Source of the DNA: Acanthosepion esculentum
Taxonomy: Eukaryota > Mollusca > Cephalopoda > Sepiida > Sepiidae
Assembly (NCBI GenBank): GCA_964036315.1
Contig: OZ038511.1
Location: 641,729-705,728, forward strand
Direction of reading: 5' to 3'
DNA length: 64,000 bases
In this document: positions 1-11,015 of the stretch, one piece after another
Position numbering within the stretch: the first letter of the stretch is position 1
Layout: each line of letters begins with the position of its first letter
Notes under the pieces: model-generated
What the model saw: the letters and a program-made list of their open reading frames with translations, nothing else
Database searches by the model: none
What the model was told of the DNA's origin: nothing
Program-made: the position numbers and the translations under genes

Positions 1-1599
1 TTTCTGTTAAGTATCCTTTATATTGTGGATAATCTTTCCATCAAATCTGTCTATTTAAAGGTAACAAAAACAAAAAAATTCATGAAAAATCTTTATCATA
101 GATATTTTTTTATTCTTTGAAATTATTATTGGGAATGGTGGATTCATTTACCAAGTATTTCATTAAGAATATGGCATATTTCCACAACTGAGCGATTTTC
201 AGATTTAATTTTTGCACTAGTAAAAATGTCCTAATGAAATTTTTTGATATTTGCTATTTTTCGTTTTAAAAGACTCTCGTTAGTAATTACATTCTATAAA
301 TTAGTGTCCAGTTAAATTAAATGTTTCTTATCAATTTATGACTGCAGTACAAAAATTTAAAAAAGTTAAATGCTGATCAGATCTGGTCGATTTTCTCATG
401 ACGTATTTAATGAAGTGACTGTTAGGTACTGAAGAAACTTTGAAAAATCAATTTAAATCAAAAAAATTTTCTTAATGAGCATCTGTCAGAGACAACAGTC
501 TTAAATGATGGGTAAAAATTTCTAGATATAAAAAATGACAGAAAGTTTTAAGAAAGTGTATTTTATTTGGAGTAAAACATTTGAAATCTGCTCGAGGGAA
601 AGTGGCTTCATTGCAGGTTTATGGTCTCTGTGGTGACTATTTTCCATTCATGTGGAACAATCTAAAATTTGGGAGGAAGTTCTTCACCACAAAACTCTGA
701 CAAATTCTTAAGTGTAGTGTTAAGAACAGCAAAAAGACAATCTTGTTTACTATTAAATAAATGTTCAAATATATCATTGTAATAGCACAAATATACATGA
801 CATCTTTAATGCTTAAATATTGTTTGGATTTCTGCTTTCATTGATTTTCCATTTAGGGTCTGACATAAAAATTTATGGTTATATGCACCAGAAAAATCAT
901 AATTTTGAGAAAGATCTGAAATTCTAATGGGAAAAAACTCCCATTTCAGATTCTAATGTTCTCATTCTTGTTGGTTTTATCATTTTGTTTGGCTAAATAC
1001 ATTTTTCAATATTTGAACAAAATATTTTCTTCACTTTTCTCAGAATAATATCAAATCAAAGTATAGTATCAGTTCTTTTCCAGTGCAATAAGTTATGAAA
1101 ACATGTCAACTTTTGTGGAAGATACATGCATACATTTGAAGTAGGTAGGAAATACTTACATCAGTATCATTATTATACACTAATGTATTAGAAATGGTAT
1201 TCTAATATTGGTTGTTACTGTCACAAGGGAGAAGATTTTTGTCCTATTTTCTTTAATGTATTTGTAAGAAAGTTTGTAAGTTTATTTCTGGATCTGCCTG
1301 TAAATGTATAAGTAAATATATTTTTCCATTTAACCATCTCACAACCCACCTCCATCACCATCAAATTTTGTTTAAAAAACATGAGACATTTGACCAAATG
1401 GAAGGAAGTCTCTGGTGCATGCATATGTGTGTCCTCAGGGTTTAGTTTTCTATTTTTTTTATCATTTTTTTAATTTTTTAATATTATTATTATCATTATT
1501 ATGTATGTATATATATATATTTTTGTTTATGTCAAGTAGTTTACTTCCCCCCTTGCTTTAATTTAGTATAGGTTATGTTAACTTGTACAAAGTCAAAAC
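1..1599. other. Non-coding AT-rich stretch
   Basis: No reading frame here resembles a known protein; open frames are short and low-complexity. A short TA/TTATTA-rich patch lies around 1470-1520. I see no recognisable repeat family or RNA gene. Confidence 0.6.
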
Positions 1600-1742
1600 T
1601 TAATTATACAGCTACAGTTATCTAATTATTAAACTTAACTATAATTATTTACTTGAAACTTAAATGAACAACTACAATGTTAAATTCCCTAATATTTCCA
1701 GCCCCATCCTCCATGCTTACCATCATAAATGTTTTATTAAAT
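1600..1742 (+). repeat. Interspersed repeat, copy 1 (partner at 3484)
   Basis: This stretch is repeated in the same orientation at 3484-3626 with only scattered differences. Both copies run from a TAATTATACAGCTACA start to a CATAAATGTTTTATTAA end. Copy 2 starts immediately after a (TA)n tract. It has no coding potential and the family is not recognised. Confidence 0.8.
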
Positions 1743-3058
1743 ACCCCTTTGGCCTGGAAGTGGCCTTTGCTTTCATTACCTTCTTAGAGACTGTCTTAAT
1801 AAAAGTACCCAACATCCTGTGTGCTGTGAACAGGCTAATAAGAGTGGATAGGTCACACTCCTTCCACATCTACTGAACAATAGTCGAGGTTCATCCCTTG
1901 TTTCTTGTTTAAGATGTGGTTTCTGGTTCCATCTTCTGAGGCCTTAATGAAACTGTTTTAACTTTTTATTGATACGACTGATTGATGGCTACAACTCGTC
2001 ATTTTGAGGGTACCTGGCTGCTCTGGTCAACAGTTTTATTGAGATTTTTGCAATGAAATGTCACATATGGATCTGTCTCTTCTGCAATGAGTGTGGGTAA
2101 AGGTCGATTGCTTCTTATTTTACTCTGTCATATTAATTAAAACTCTGATTTCATAGAGCCATTCAAAATTAATTATTTTAACCTTTTTTTTACAGTGTCA
2201 CAATTCATAATCCATACCAATTCACCCCCAATTATCATGAAAGGTACCTATATTTCTAATGGAAAGCTTTTTGTCAATCTCCTTTGGGGATTTCATATCA
2301 CACTTCATATTAGTAAAAAGAAAGCTGTCAACATTTTTTCTAGAATTTCAAATGATTCCAAAACTGGGGTGAAAATAAATCTTATAAAATACAAACTTAT
2401 TTTACTCTGATCATTAGATAAGAGTCCAGATGCCATAAAATAATATTCATTTGTTTTGATGCATGAGCAAAATTGACTCCCATAGCTGTCAAGATGTCAT
2501 TTATTTACCTTTTTATTGCTTGAATGGCAATATTACAGATTAAAATTCAGATCAGGGTATATAAAACTTACAGAGAGTATAAGTAATCTATCAGTTTTCT
2601 TAGCAATGTTACTTTCTTCAGTGAGATTCTTCAACCAAAATAGATTTTCAGTGAAGATAGTTTTGTCCAATACAAATTCTCTCTTGAAAACCAAAAGAAT
2701 GAAAACCAAAATATTCTGGTTGTATTGTCAGTATGAAATTTACTTGTTGAAAGGTTATTTGGCCAAGGTCGAGAGCCTCCCCACCTTCCCTGCATAACAT
2801 CTTTCTTTCAAAGAGAAAAAAAAATATCACATGGGAACAAGCTTTTATTTTATTTTGCATTCAGTTTATTTGAAAGCTTACTGACAAGGGGCTGGGATTA
2901 GATGCTATAAAAGATGGCAGTCAGAGAACCAATTTTTTTATGTCTTTTATTTTGACACTTTTATATTTCCACACTTGGGAAGTTTTTGTCAAAAATGCCA
3001 TTGATATTTCCACACTGCTGACATATTTTGATGGTTGAATTGGTCAAGTGATGATTGG

Positions 3059-3060
<2 letters not shown>
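1743..3060. other. Non-coding stretch
   Basis: There is no supportable gene. Several short frames exist on both strands, but none has a recognisable domain or coding-like composition. Confidence 0.55.

Positions 3061-3114
<54 letters not shown>
3061..3114. repeat. (CA)n microsatellite
   Basis: An almost uninterrupted CA dinucleotide run of about 27 units. The minus-strand frame across it reads as alternating Cys-Val and is an artefact. Confidence 0.98.
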
Positions 3115-3119
<5 letters not shown>

Positions 3120-3444
3120 TATATAGATAGATAAAATGAAAAGTCTAAATTTCATATATATAAAGTTTTTATTTCAAATATATTTTAATTCATAACACAA
3201 ACTCATTTTTTTTAACTTTCTTATAATTTCTAAGAATCCTTTTGATGTTATTGCAAAATTGTTTGTACATATGTTTTACATTTATATTTTTGTTTTTAGT
3301 AAAATATCAAAATTTAATCAGGATTTGAAATTCGTTCTTTAATATTTTGTTTCATATTGTTGGTGCCTTGTCATATTTGAGTTTTCTGGTGTAAGATGTT
3401 CTTTTAAAGAAATGCAGTGTGCCCCCAAATATTTTGCCTGTAGA

Positions 3445-3445
<1 letters not shown>

Positions 3446-3484
<39 letters not shown>
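3446..3484. repeat. (TA)n microsatellite
   Basis: A pure TA run that directly abuts the second copy of the repeat at 3484-3626. Confidence 0.98.
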
Positions 3485-3488
<4 letters not shown>

Positions 3489-3626
3489 TATACAGCTACA
3501 TTTATCTAATTATTAAACTTAACTAAAATTATTTACTTGAAACTCAAATGAACAACTACAATGTTAAATTCCTTAATATTTTCAGCCCCATACCCCCAGC
3601 TTACCCTCATAAATGTTTTATTAATT
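3484..3626 (+). repeat. Interspersed repeat, copy 2 (partner at 1600)
   Basis: Direct-orientation duplicate of 1600-1742. The junction with the preceding (TA)n suggests the repeat ends at, or was inserted into, a TA tract. Confidence 0.8.
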
Positions 3627-3838
3627 ATTTATGGAAAAGTTGCAATTTATCCTCATTGTGCTGACTCTCTCCATAACATTTATTCTTTAAGGCTTGGGAT
3701 TGTTACTAAATCATTTTTTGACTTATATAGTGTACATATCTACACCTGTATTAATACCTTGTATTAATAAATGAATTCTATTACTCACATGTCTTGGTAA
3801 AAATACAAACGTTGACTTTCTATGCGTGCGTCCATTTC
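3627..3838. other. Non-coding spacer
   Basis: Nothing recognisable before the start of the large inverted-repeat arm. Confidence 0.5.
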
Positions 3839-4802
3839 CCTGTAGTTTACCCAGATTGATATACACCTGATGAAGACCATAGTGCACAATAGTTGAAATG
3901 TTGTGATAGCAACAACAAAAATGAGGACAATAGTTCAAATATAAATAATGTAACTAATGAAAACTCTTCATCCCAGAAATTCAGAGAGAAACTCAAAAGT
4001 AGAATTGTACTTTTATGCAGAACTATAAAATTTACTTGAAAAAAGGTGTGCAATTGTCGAGCAGCAAAGAAGTGCTTTGATGCTGGTTAATGGAGGGGAG
4101 GGTATAGAAAGAAAGGATTGTGTCAAAGACAATGCTGGACACTTTTGAAACTATTTTAACATTGACACAACTATATCCAAGTGACTATGGTGATATCATG
4201 AAAGAGAATTCTAAGGTGAAAGATGTGGGTTCAAGTCTTCTGAGAAACTATATTTTTAGTTCCAGTTTAAAAGTGTTTACTTTAGCAGTTACAATAAATA
4301 TTGATTGAATTTATTGGGTTAAATTGGTAGCACTAATAAAAAGAAGTAAAACTAGTAATGAAATTTTCTATATTATAAAAGAATTTGTATGTAATATGTA
4401 TATGCATAACTGTATGCATGTGCAGTGCATGAGTGACTTATGCGTGCATGTGCCATCTAATGTACACACATGCACACTTTGACTGAATTTGAAATAAGGC
4501 AGTGGAATAATATATTCCCCCCCCATTCAGTCTGGACATCTTCTATCCTGAGCTGATCAATAAAATTATAAATTTAGAGACAAGAAACAAAATGTAAAAT
4601 TTTAAACCTTTAAAAAAAATCAGTTACTTAGGAAATTTTATTGAACTGTTGGGAAATTATTTGGTAACAAATAGAATTATCTTTTTTAAGTTTTTTTTTT
4701 TCATTTAGTAGAAATATTCTTCAGTCTGTCATTGAATGACAATATAAATGCACACACACACACACAATTCAAATAAAACTGAAATGGACATAAACATCAC
4801 AA
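3839..4802 (+). repeat. Left arm of 964-bp inverted repeat
   Basis: The arm reappears reverse-complemented at 13340-14303 with the same length and only a few small differences, such as a 3-bp indel near 3900, C-run and CA-run length changes and a few substitutions. A 62-codon frame at 4120-4308 is identical in translation to 13837-14025 on the minus strand. It has no known domain and is probably not a gene. Each outer end carries a CTGATGAAGACC...GTTGAAATG motif similar to the PLE-like hairpin termini at 47.7 and 55.2 kb. A (CA)n at about 4750 and a C-run at about 4517 lie inside. Confidence 0.92.
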
Positions 4803-4820
4803 TATATATATATATATATA
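4803..4820. repeat. (TA)n microsatellite at arm boundary
   Basis: A short TA run immediately follows the inner end of the inverted-repeat arm. The partner arm lacks it, so the duplicated segment stops at the edge of this tract. Confidence 0.9.
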
Positions 4821-4942
4821 CACTAGCTGAATTATCCATGCCTTGCTGCATGCCACACATTTTTTGTAAGAAAATGATGATTGATTTGAAATCATTGTTA
4901 TAATTTGTGAAAAAAAATATGTATTACTCAATGATCTTGCTG

Positions 4943-5052
4943 ATGTGACCTCCATCTTCTGGCTTCCTCCTTTTATATTTTGGATATTTGTCATTCTCTT
5001 GTTCAAATTTTAATTTAATTTAAATCAAAGGGAAAAAATTCTCAGTGGGGGG
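4943..5052 (+). repeat. Short direct repeat, copy 1
   Basis: An ATGTGACCTCCATCTTCTGG core followed by an AT-rich stretch and AAAAAATTCTCAGTGGGGG is repeated at 5246-5335 with indels. It is probably a fragment of an interspersed repeat. Confidence 0.75.
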
Positions 5053-5245
5053 TGCAAGAACAGCTTGATCTGATCCATTTGATATGTATTTGATGCAATA
5101 CTTTATTGAATGAACTGATGAGTAGATTTCAACATTGATATGACAGTTGAATTGTCATGACAAATATGTATTGTAAGGCACTAGACACTGATTGGTGATT
5201 TCTTGCTCAACTTGATGTCCATATGGTCTCATTTTGATTTTGCCA

Positions 5246-5335
5246 ATGTGACCTCCATCTTCTGGCTTTCTCCTTCTATATTTTGTTCAAATTTAAATTT
5301 AATTTATATCAAAGGCAAAAAATTCTCAGTGGGGG
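5246..5335 (+). repeat. Short direct repeat, copy 2
   Basis: Second copy of the 4943-5052 sequence. Downstream (about 5400-5440) lies a GATAACAAACAGACAGACAG tail of the kind often seen at the ends of invertebrate interspersed repeats, so the pair may be 3' ends of one family. The family is not identified. Confidence 0.7.
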
Positions 5336-5686
5336 ATTTGTGCACCTTGGGGACCCCTTTGATCAAAATGAAATATACTTATCCAAGTACCCTCCAAAAC
5401 CGTAGGAGGATTTCGATAACAAACAGACAGACAGAGGCTACAACTATATATATGCAAATTATTAAATATATAGACAAGGAATACTTTCTTAAATTTTTAT
5501 AAAATTTTCATTTTTTTAAAACAAGAAATGAATGGTAAGTTTAAGAATCTACAGGAATTGTCTGTAGATTTTATTATCAGTTCTGGCACTTTTAATCATT
5601 CTCAGGTGCTGTTTGTCAGGAGAAGAAGACAAACACAAACAGACATCATGTCAGTCTCTTACCAAATGTGCATCTCAATTAAAAAC
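5336..5686. other. Non-coding spacer upstream of Gypsy-1
   Basis: Nothing coding is visible. The final bases (AAAC at 5683-5686) are a candidate target-site duplication for the element that follows. Confidence 0.5.
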
Positions 5687-5922
5687 TGATGTGTAATGAA
5701 TATGCATACACCTGGGTTCCCCCACACAGTAATATGATTGGCTGGTGTCAGCCATAAATACGGACTGATGTGGAGGTACATCACCTACGCCTATTGCCTA
5801 AGCATATTGCCTACGACGAGTACCAGTCCATTATGGCTACCGGTGAGATTGTCCTACCCGGTTACAATAGCCAAAACCACTTACCTACTTCGAACAAATA
5901 TATCCCTTTCCAGGACATATCA
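5687..5922 (+). repeat. Gypsy-1 5' LTR
   Basis: The LTR starts TGATGTGTAATGAATATGC and ends ACATATCA. It contains ATGATTGGCTGG (an inverted CCAAT-type box), a GGCTGGTGTCAGCC hairpin and an ATAAATA stretch that could serve as a TATA box. It matches the 3' LTR through most of its length but is shorter at the front, where the 3' copy has extra ATGCATA repeats. Confidence 0.92.
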
Positions 5923-5924
5923 GT

Positions 5925-5943
5925 TGGCAACGAGATTCGAAAC
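5925..5943 (+). promoter_or_regulatory. Gypsy-1 primer-binding site
   Basis: TGGCAACGAGATTCGAAAC begins two bases after the LTR end. It starts with TGG (complement of the tRNA CCA tail) and contains a T-loop complement (ATTCGAA). The specific tRNA was not identified. Confidence 0.75.
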
Positions 5944-6219
5944 AGCTTCACAAGTTAAAACAAAAGAAAAAAATACAGTCGACAATACTTACTAACGAAG
6001 AACGTTAGAAAGACTTGTTCGACGCTTACAGAAAGTAAGTAATTTTCCCCTCATTTTTGTTTTAATGCTTATTAACGAGGAACGTTATAAAAGGAAAAAC
6101 TTGTGCAACGCTTACAGAAAGTAAGAAATTGCCCCCCCCCCTCTTGTTTGGACTTAACAAATTTTATTGTCTTGGTAAATTGGAGCAAAATTTTCTTGTA
6201 GATATGATATGTTGGTAGA
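5944..6219 (+). other. Gypsy-1 untranslated leader with internal duplication
   Basis: Two copies of a block of about 55 bp occur in tandem, from about 5981 and about 6068. Each contains AACGTTA and ends ACGCTTACAGAAAGTAAG. Each copy therefore carries a GTAAG donor-like sequence; whether it is used for splicing is unknown. A C-run at 6131-6140 follows. Confidence 0.7.
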
Positions 6220-7189
6220 ATGGAACAAATTGCAGAATTAACTAAGGTGCTACAAGTCACTTTACAGCAACAATTCCAACAACAACAATTTATTCAGCAA
6301 CAAGAAAGGTTTGAAAAGTTATTCAAACAACAGGCAAAAGACAATAAATCACTTTGGGAAGACGTTTTACCTAGGACAACAAAAGAACCGGCTTCTAGAT
6401 TTTTTTCTGCTGAAGTAATTTCAAATTCACTCTCTGAATTTAAATATGACCCTGACAGTGGTTCAATGTTTCCAGCTTATTTTCATAGGTTTGAAACAAT
6501 AATTATAAAAAGATGTGAACAATGGTCCGACAAGGAAAAAAAACTCTCTATTGTTGCAGAAGTTGGGAATAGAAGAAAATACAAAATACGCGAATTTAAT
6601 CCTCCCAAAGAAACCAGAAGAAATTACATTCAGTGAAACAGTAGAAATTTTGCTGAAAATTTTTTATAAAAGAATAGTCTGTTTCATACATGATACAAGT
6701 GTCTAAATATCGCAAAACAAGAGAATGATGATTTTGTCACGAATGCAGGTATGTTTAACGCACAATGTGAGGCGTTTAAATTAAAGGGATTGTCAAGTGA
6801 CATGTTCAAGTGTCTAATTTTTGTGCAGGGTCTAACAATACCAAAGGACAAAGAAATTAGATCAAGAATCATCACTATCATGGAACAGGATTCAAAGATT
6901 ACACTACAAAAAGTAACAGAAGAATGTCAGCAACTTATAAACATAAAAAAAGATAATACTCGGATTGAGGAGAAGAGCATTTCGCGAGTAGAAACTGTAA
7001 GACAACAGTAGTGGATACAAAATAAAGAAAAAAATTATATGCAGTTCATGTGGTGGACAGCATATAAAGAAGGATTGTTTCTTTAGGGATAAAATATGTT
7101 TTAATTGTGGGCGTGTAGGCCATAGAAGTTCCCATTGTCAGGCAAAACAGAGAAAAGTAAAATCAAAGTCTCAAACTAAGGCAAACATA
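6220..7189 (+). pseudogene. gag: Gypsy-1 gag (frameshifted)
   Basis: Gag builds the retrotransposon capsid and packages its RNA. The chosen start at 6220 opens a Gln-rich N-terminus (QQQFQQQQF), followed by a capsid-like region in one frame to about 6545. The homologous reading then continues in the next frame (about 6546-6650), and after a damaged stretch returns to the first frame at 6751-7011. Two CCHC zinc knuckles follow at 7040-7141 (CX2CX3HX4C then CX2CX4HX4C, the second reading CFNCGRVGH), typical of nucleocapsid. At least two frameshifts plus stops at about 6704 and 7012 disable it. It is followed without a gap by the protease region. Confidence 0.88.
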
Positions 7190-8283
7190 GTTTTGTCTAA
7201 AAATGAAATTGAGGAGGGTCAAAGAAGAAGATACCTCAATGTAAAAATAAATAGGCAGACTGTAAAATTATTACTTGATTCAGGAAGTGATATCTTGGTA
7301 ATAAATGAGCAAACATGGAAAAAAATTGGTTACCCACCATTGACTAACTCAGACAAAATTGCCAGGGGAGTGTCAGGAAAAAGACTTAAGTTTAGAGGTG
7401 AATTAAAATGTAATATTTTGTTTATGGGGGAAATTCACATATTGAAAGTGTATATGCTCCCTGGTTCAGTAAAACTCTTTGGTTTAGACTGGATCGTATT
7501 GTTTAACTTATGGGAATTACTGGTAAATTATTTTTGTAACAAAGTTAATGTCATAGAGAACTATAAGACAAAGCAAACAGAAAGATTTATTAGGGATTTG
7601 AAAAGCGAATTCCCTCGCATCTTTTCAGAAGGACTAGGTCTGTGCACAAAAACAGAAGTCAAATTCGAATTGAAAGAAAATGTTAAACCAATCTTTAAAC
7701 CAAAGAGAAAAGTACCATTTTCGGCACTAGACACAATAAATGAGGAATTAGAAAGGTTGGAGAAAATTGGCGTAATTTCAAAAGTCGATTACTCGGATTG
7801 GGCATCTCCAACCGTATATATAAAAAAGAAAAACCAAAAAATCAGTGTGTGATGACTTTTCAACAGGCTTAAATGACTGTTTGAAATACCATGCGTACCC
7901 TCTACCATCTCCGGAGGATATATTCATTAAATTAAACAGAGGTAGAGTGTTTTCAAAGTTGGACTTGTCAGAGGCTTACCTCCAGGTTAAAGTCAGTGAA
8001 GAATGTTCGAAGTAACTGACAATAAACACTCATAAAGGGATTTTTAAACTAAAGTCTTCCTTTTGGATTGAAGGTAGCTCAAAGCCTATTCCAGCAAATA
8101 ATGGACACAATGTTGGCTGGTATGGAGTATGTAATCACATACTTAGATGACATTTTGATTAAAAGTGAAAACAAGGCCCAACACAAAATGCATATTAGAG
8201 TAGTATTTCAGAGAATTGAGGACTACGGGTTCAAGCTTAGTGCTGAAAAATGCGAGTTCTTCTTAAAGAAGATAAATATTTAG
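7190..8283 (+). pseudogene. pol: Gypsy-1 pol: protease and reverse transcriptase N-terminal part
   Basis: The segment begins with a retroviral-type aspartic protease: LLDSGSDILVI (about 7270-7300) carries the DSG catalytic triad. The RT N-terminus follows (VDYSDWASPTVYIKKK near 7790-7830). The frame breaks at 7852; homologous RT sequence (KLDLSEAYLQVKV, about 7960-7995) continues in another frame with stops near 8012. A third stretch from 8068 contains the RT active site YLDD at 8140-8151, with both catalytic Asp residues kept. RT copies the element RNA to cDNA in the capsid. The domain order is normal for Gypsy pol, but the chain is interrupted at least three times. Confidence 0.92.
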
Positions 8284-8933
8284 GGCAGATCATTGACAGT
8301 AAAATAAGAAAACCGGATCCAGAAAGGGCCGAGGCAATAAAAAATATGCCAGCACCTGATAATGTGGCTAAACACCAGGCGTTCTTGGGGTTAGTAAGTT
8401 ACTATAGCATTTATATCCCCAAAATGCATGATATGAGAGCTCCTTTAAATAATTTGGTGAAAAAGGGTGCAAAGTGGATATGGCCGAAAGAATGCGAACA
8501 TGCTTTTAAAAAAATAAAAAGCTGTCTATTAGCAGACCTATCATTAGCACATTTCAACCGGAAGAGGAAAATCATTGTAGCAGCAGATGCCAGTAATGAG
8601 GGTCTAGGTGTGGTATTGCGTCATAAATTTGAGGACAGATCTATGAAGCCAGTAGCACATGCCTTGAGAATGTTACTGCCCATGGAACGAAGTTACAGTC
8701 AAATCGAAAAAGAGAGTTTAGCAATAATCTATGCTGTAAAAAAATTTCACAGGTTTCTATACGGAAGAGAATTTATTCTACAAACAGACCACAAACCACT
8801 GTTAACAATATTTGGTTCAAAAAAAGGTATACCAACTCACACGGCAAATCGACTACAGCGTTTGGGTGTAATTCTATTGAATTATAATTTCAAAATCAAA
8901 TATGTGCCTTCTAAAGAAACTAGGTCAAGCTGA
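8250..8933 (+). pseudogene. pol: Gypsy-1 pol: RT connection and RNase H
   Basis: This frame overlaps the previous one by 34 bases after a frameshift and carries the end of RT (SYYSIYIPKMHDMRAPLNNL region) and then RNase H. RNase H degrades the RNA strand of the RNA-DNA hybrid. Its motifs are visible: ADAS (first Asp, about 8585), EKESLA (Glu, about 8710) and TDHKPL (Asp, about 8786). About 227 codons are open, so this is one of the best-preserved parts. The C-terminal HADGLSRL-type motif is shifted into the next frame (QADGLLRL at about 8930). Confidence 0.92.
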
Positions 8934-9936
8934 TGGGTTGTTGAGACTAATACCTAAATATACAGAACCACTGGAAGAAACAGTAATAGCGGTGCTAAGA
9001 GACGAAAGTGAATTGTCGGGTCTGTTATGCAACACTATTAGAGAACTACCAGTTACACTAGAAGATGTGAAAATAGCAGCGGAGAACAATGATTTCATTA
9101 AAAAAATGAAAAAGCAAGTCAGGTTGAACGAGAAAACTAAAAAAGGAATTAGTGTGTCAGCTTTTTCAATCTCTGAACTGGTATTACTATATGCAGATAG
9201 AGTTGTAATGCCGGTTACTCTGCAAAAGAAAATTCTGAAAGAATTTCACACTGGCCATCCTGGGATTTTGAGAATGAAATCTCGAATGAGAGGCTATACT
9301 TATTGGCCGAGGATGGACCAAGACATAGAAAATTTGGTGAAACAGTACAGAAGATGTCAACTGGCAGCAAGGGATCCACCGATAAAGATTCAACCATGGC
9401 CAAAGACAGATGTCCCATGGACTCGATTGCATATCGACTATGCAGGGCCCATAAATGAATCTTATTACCTGATTATTGTAGACAGTTTCACTAAGTGGCC
9501 AGAAATTGTTAAGTGCAGACATCCGACTGCAACAAGTACAATAAACACACTTGATGAAATTTTTAGTCGCTTTGGACTCCCTAAAACTTTAATCAGCGAC
9601 AACGGAATGCAGTTTATGGGAAGAGAATTCAAGGAATTCTGTACATCATTGTCCACTGATCACATGACAATGCCAGTATATCATCCAAGATCGAATGGAC
9701 AGGCGGAAAAATTTGTGGACACTTTTAAACGAGCGTTGAAGAAAAATCAAGGCATGGACACGAATGAACAAAGTATTAAAAAATTTTTGGCAGTATATAG
9801 AATCATGCCAAACCTGAATATGATGTCAGGGTTATCGCCAGCAGAGTTATTGTTTGCGAGAAAAATACGCTCTGTGTTCGACAGGCTGTTGCCTAGTCCG
9901 GTGAAGAATGAAAATGAAAACCTGTGTAAAGTGTAG
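8902..9936 (+). pseudogene. pol: Gypsy-1 pol: integrase
   Basis: A 344-codon open frame encodes the integrase, which inserts the cDNA into the genome. The zinc-binding domain shows HTGHPG, but the expected CX2C pair reads YRRC, so the first Cys is replaced by Tyr. The catalytic core keeps Asp (HIDYAGP, 9436), Asp (ISDNGMQF, 9598) and Glu (NGQAEKF, 9706), giving DX35E spacing. The frame opens just after RNase H with a 31-base overlap in a different frame, so it is detached from upstream pol by a frameshift. Confidence 0.93.
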
Positions 9937-10319
9937 AAGCCAGGTGACAAAATTTTTTCAAGAACTTCAGAGCTGGAAAAACGTATTGGGAAGAAGGATT
10001 GATAACCAAAAGAATTGGACAGGTCATATATGACATAAAAGGGGAAAAATTCGGTGCAAAAGACATTGGAATCAATTGAGACCCCAGACACACTGCAGAG
10101 GTCACGGAAAATACCGAAGAGATTCCAATGGAAGTTTTGTATGACGCATTTGAAATTCCCGTTCCAGTAAGACAACATTCGCCAATGGAGGTGTCTCTGA
10201 CCTCAAGGCCAGAGGTACCAGCGTGTCAAACACCACCACTGCAAGGAGGATTGAGGTTAAAAAGACTTAGGAAAAAAAATCAATCATTTAATCCAGACCC
10301 TAAAAAGAGAAAATATTGA
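9937..10319 (+). pseudogene. pol: Gypsy-1 pol C-terminal tail
   Basis: After the stop at 9934-9936, pol-like sequence resumes in other frames: a KPGDKIF stretch typical of the integrase C-terminal domain, then a 63-codon frame at 10128-10319 with a Pro-rich segment and a basic end (KPP-free, RLRKKNQSFN). It stops 37 bases before the 3' LTR, as expected for the end of pol. Confidence 0.7.
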
Positions 10320-10345
10320 AGCTTAATTCCACGGGAAAATTTAGC

Positions 10346-10356
10346 TCAGGGGGAGG
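10346..10356 (+). promoter_or_regulatory. Gypsy-1 polypurine tract
   Basis: CAGGGGGAGG lies immediately before the 3' LTR start TGATGTAATG. This is the position and composition of the plus-strand primer in LTR retrotransposons. Confidence 0.85.
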
Positions 10357-10621
10357 TGATGTAATGAATATGCATATTGAATATGCATAATAAATGAAAT
10401 ATGAATATGCATAATGTATATGCATTCCCCCTCACAGTAATATGATTGGCTGGTGTCAGCCATAAATACAGACTGATGTGGAGGTACATCGCCTAAGCAT
10501 ATTGCTTATGACTACGATGAGTACCAGTCCATTACGGCTAACTGCTAGATTGTCCTACCCGGTTACAGTAGCCAAAACCACTTAGCTACTTCGAACAAAT
10601 ATATTCCTTTCTGGGACATCA
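10357..10621 (+). repeat. Gypsy-1 3' LTR
   Basis: Homologous to 5687-5922 but about 30 bp longer, because of extra GAATATGCATAATA-type repeats at 10368-10420, and missing an AT near the end (GGACATCA versus GGACATATCA). Several substitutions separate the two LTRs, so the insertion is not recent. Confidence 0.92.
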
Positions 10622-10730
10622 TAAACAAAATGAAATTGCAATGTAGAATATCATAAAAAGGCACATATCTCGCATTAACCATAGTAAATTGTACATCTTT
10701 AACCAAATTTGTATGGAAAATGAATTGCTG

Positions 10731-10777
<47 letters not shown>

Positions 10778-10801
10778 AGAATTGGACATTGTCCGACAAT
10801 T
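10622..10801. other. Spacer with (TA)n at 10737-10774
   Basis: Non-coding; contains a TA microsatellite next to the palindrome that follows. Confidence 0.8.
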
Positions 10802-11015
10802 TATTTAAAGACATTTATATTATGTTTAACGTTCTTTTTATAGATACAAGTATTTAAGCAAATGCTCTGTTTTATAATAAAATTTTATATGAAAATTTCT
10901 CGGACATTCAGGCCGGTAAATGTTATTTAATACTGTTTATTATAAAACAGAGCATTTGCTTAAATACTTGTATCTATAAAAAGAACGTTAAACATAATAT
11001 AAATGTCTTTAAATA
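10802..11015. repeat. Perfect palindrome, 80-bp arms, flanked by (TA)n
   Basis: Arm 10802-10881 is the exact reverse complement of 10936-11015, with a 54-bp loop that contains TCTCGGACATTCAGGCCGG. The outer end of the right arm runs into (TA)n at 11013-11034; another (TA)n ends at 10774 shortly before the left arm. A perfect palindrome of this size implies recent formation or active homogenisation. Confidence 0.95.

Larger units (their letters stand above)
5687..10621 (+). mobile_element. Ty3/Gypsy LTR retrotransposon, full length, degenerate (Gypsy-1)
   Basis: The element has two related LTRs, a tRNA-type primer-binding site after the 5' LTR, gag with two zinc knuckles, then protease, RT, RNase H and integrase in the Gypsy order, and a purine tract before the 3' LTR. 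The reading frame is broken repeatedly, so it cannot make its proteins. Flanks are AAAC before the 5' LTR and TAAAC after the 3' LTR, a plausible but imperfect target duplication. The protein style resembles the 'K02A2.6-like' (Mag-related) Gypsy group. That lineage call is by eye. The element lies inside the 8.5-kb segment bounded by the two 964-bp inverted arms. Confidence 0.95.

Noticed and set aside
2961..3155. Cys-Val and Tyr-Ile repeat peptides over CA/TA tracts (also at 11460, 18552, 28257, 33512, 46003 and 48526)
   Set aside because: Artefacts of dinucleotide microsatellites.
4120..4308. 62-codon frame conserved identically at 13837-14025
   Set aside because: Identity reflects the near-identical inverted repeat as a whole, including its non-coding parts. 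No domain or codon-level constraint is visible.
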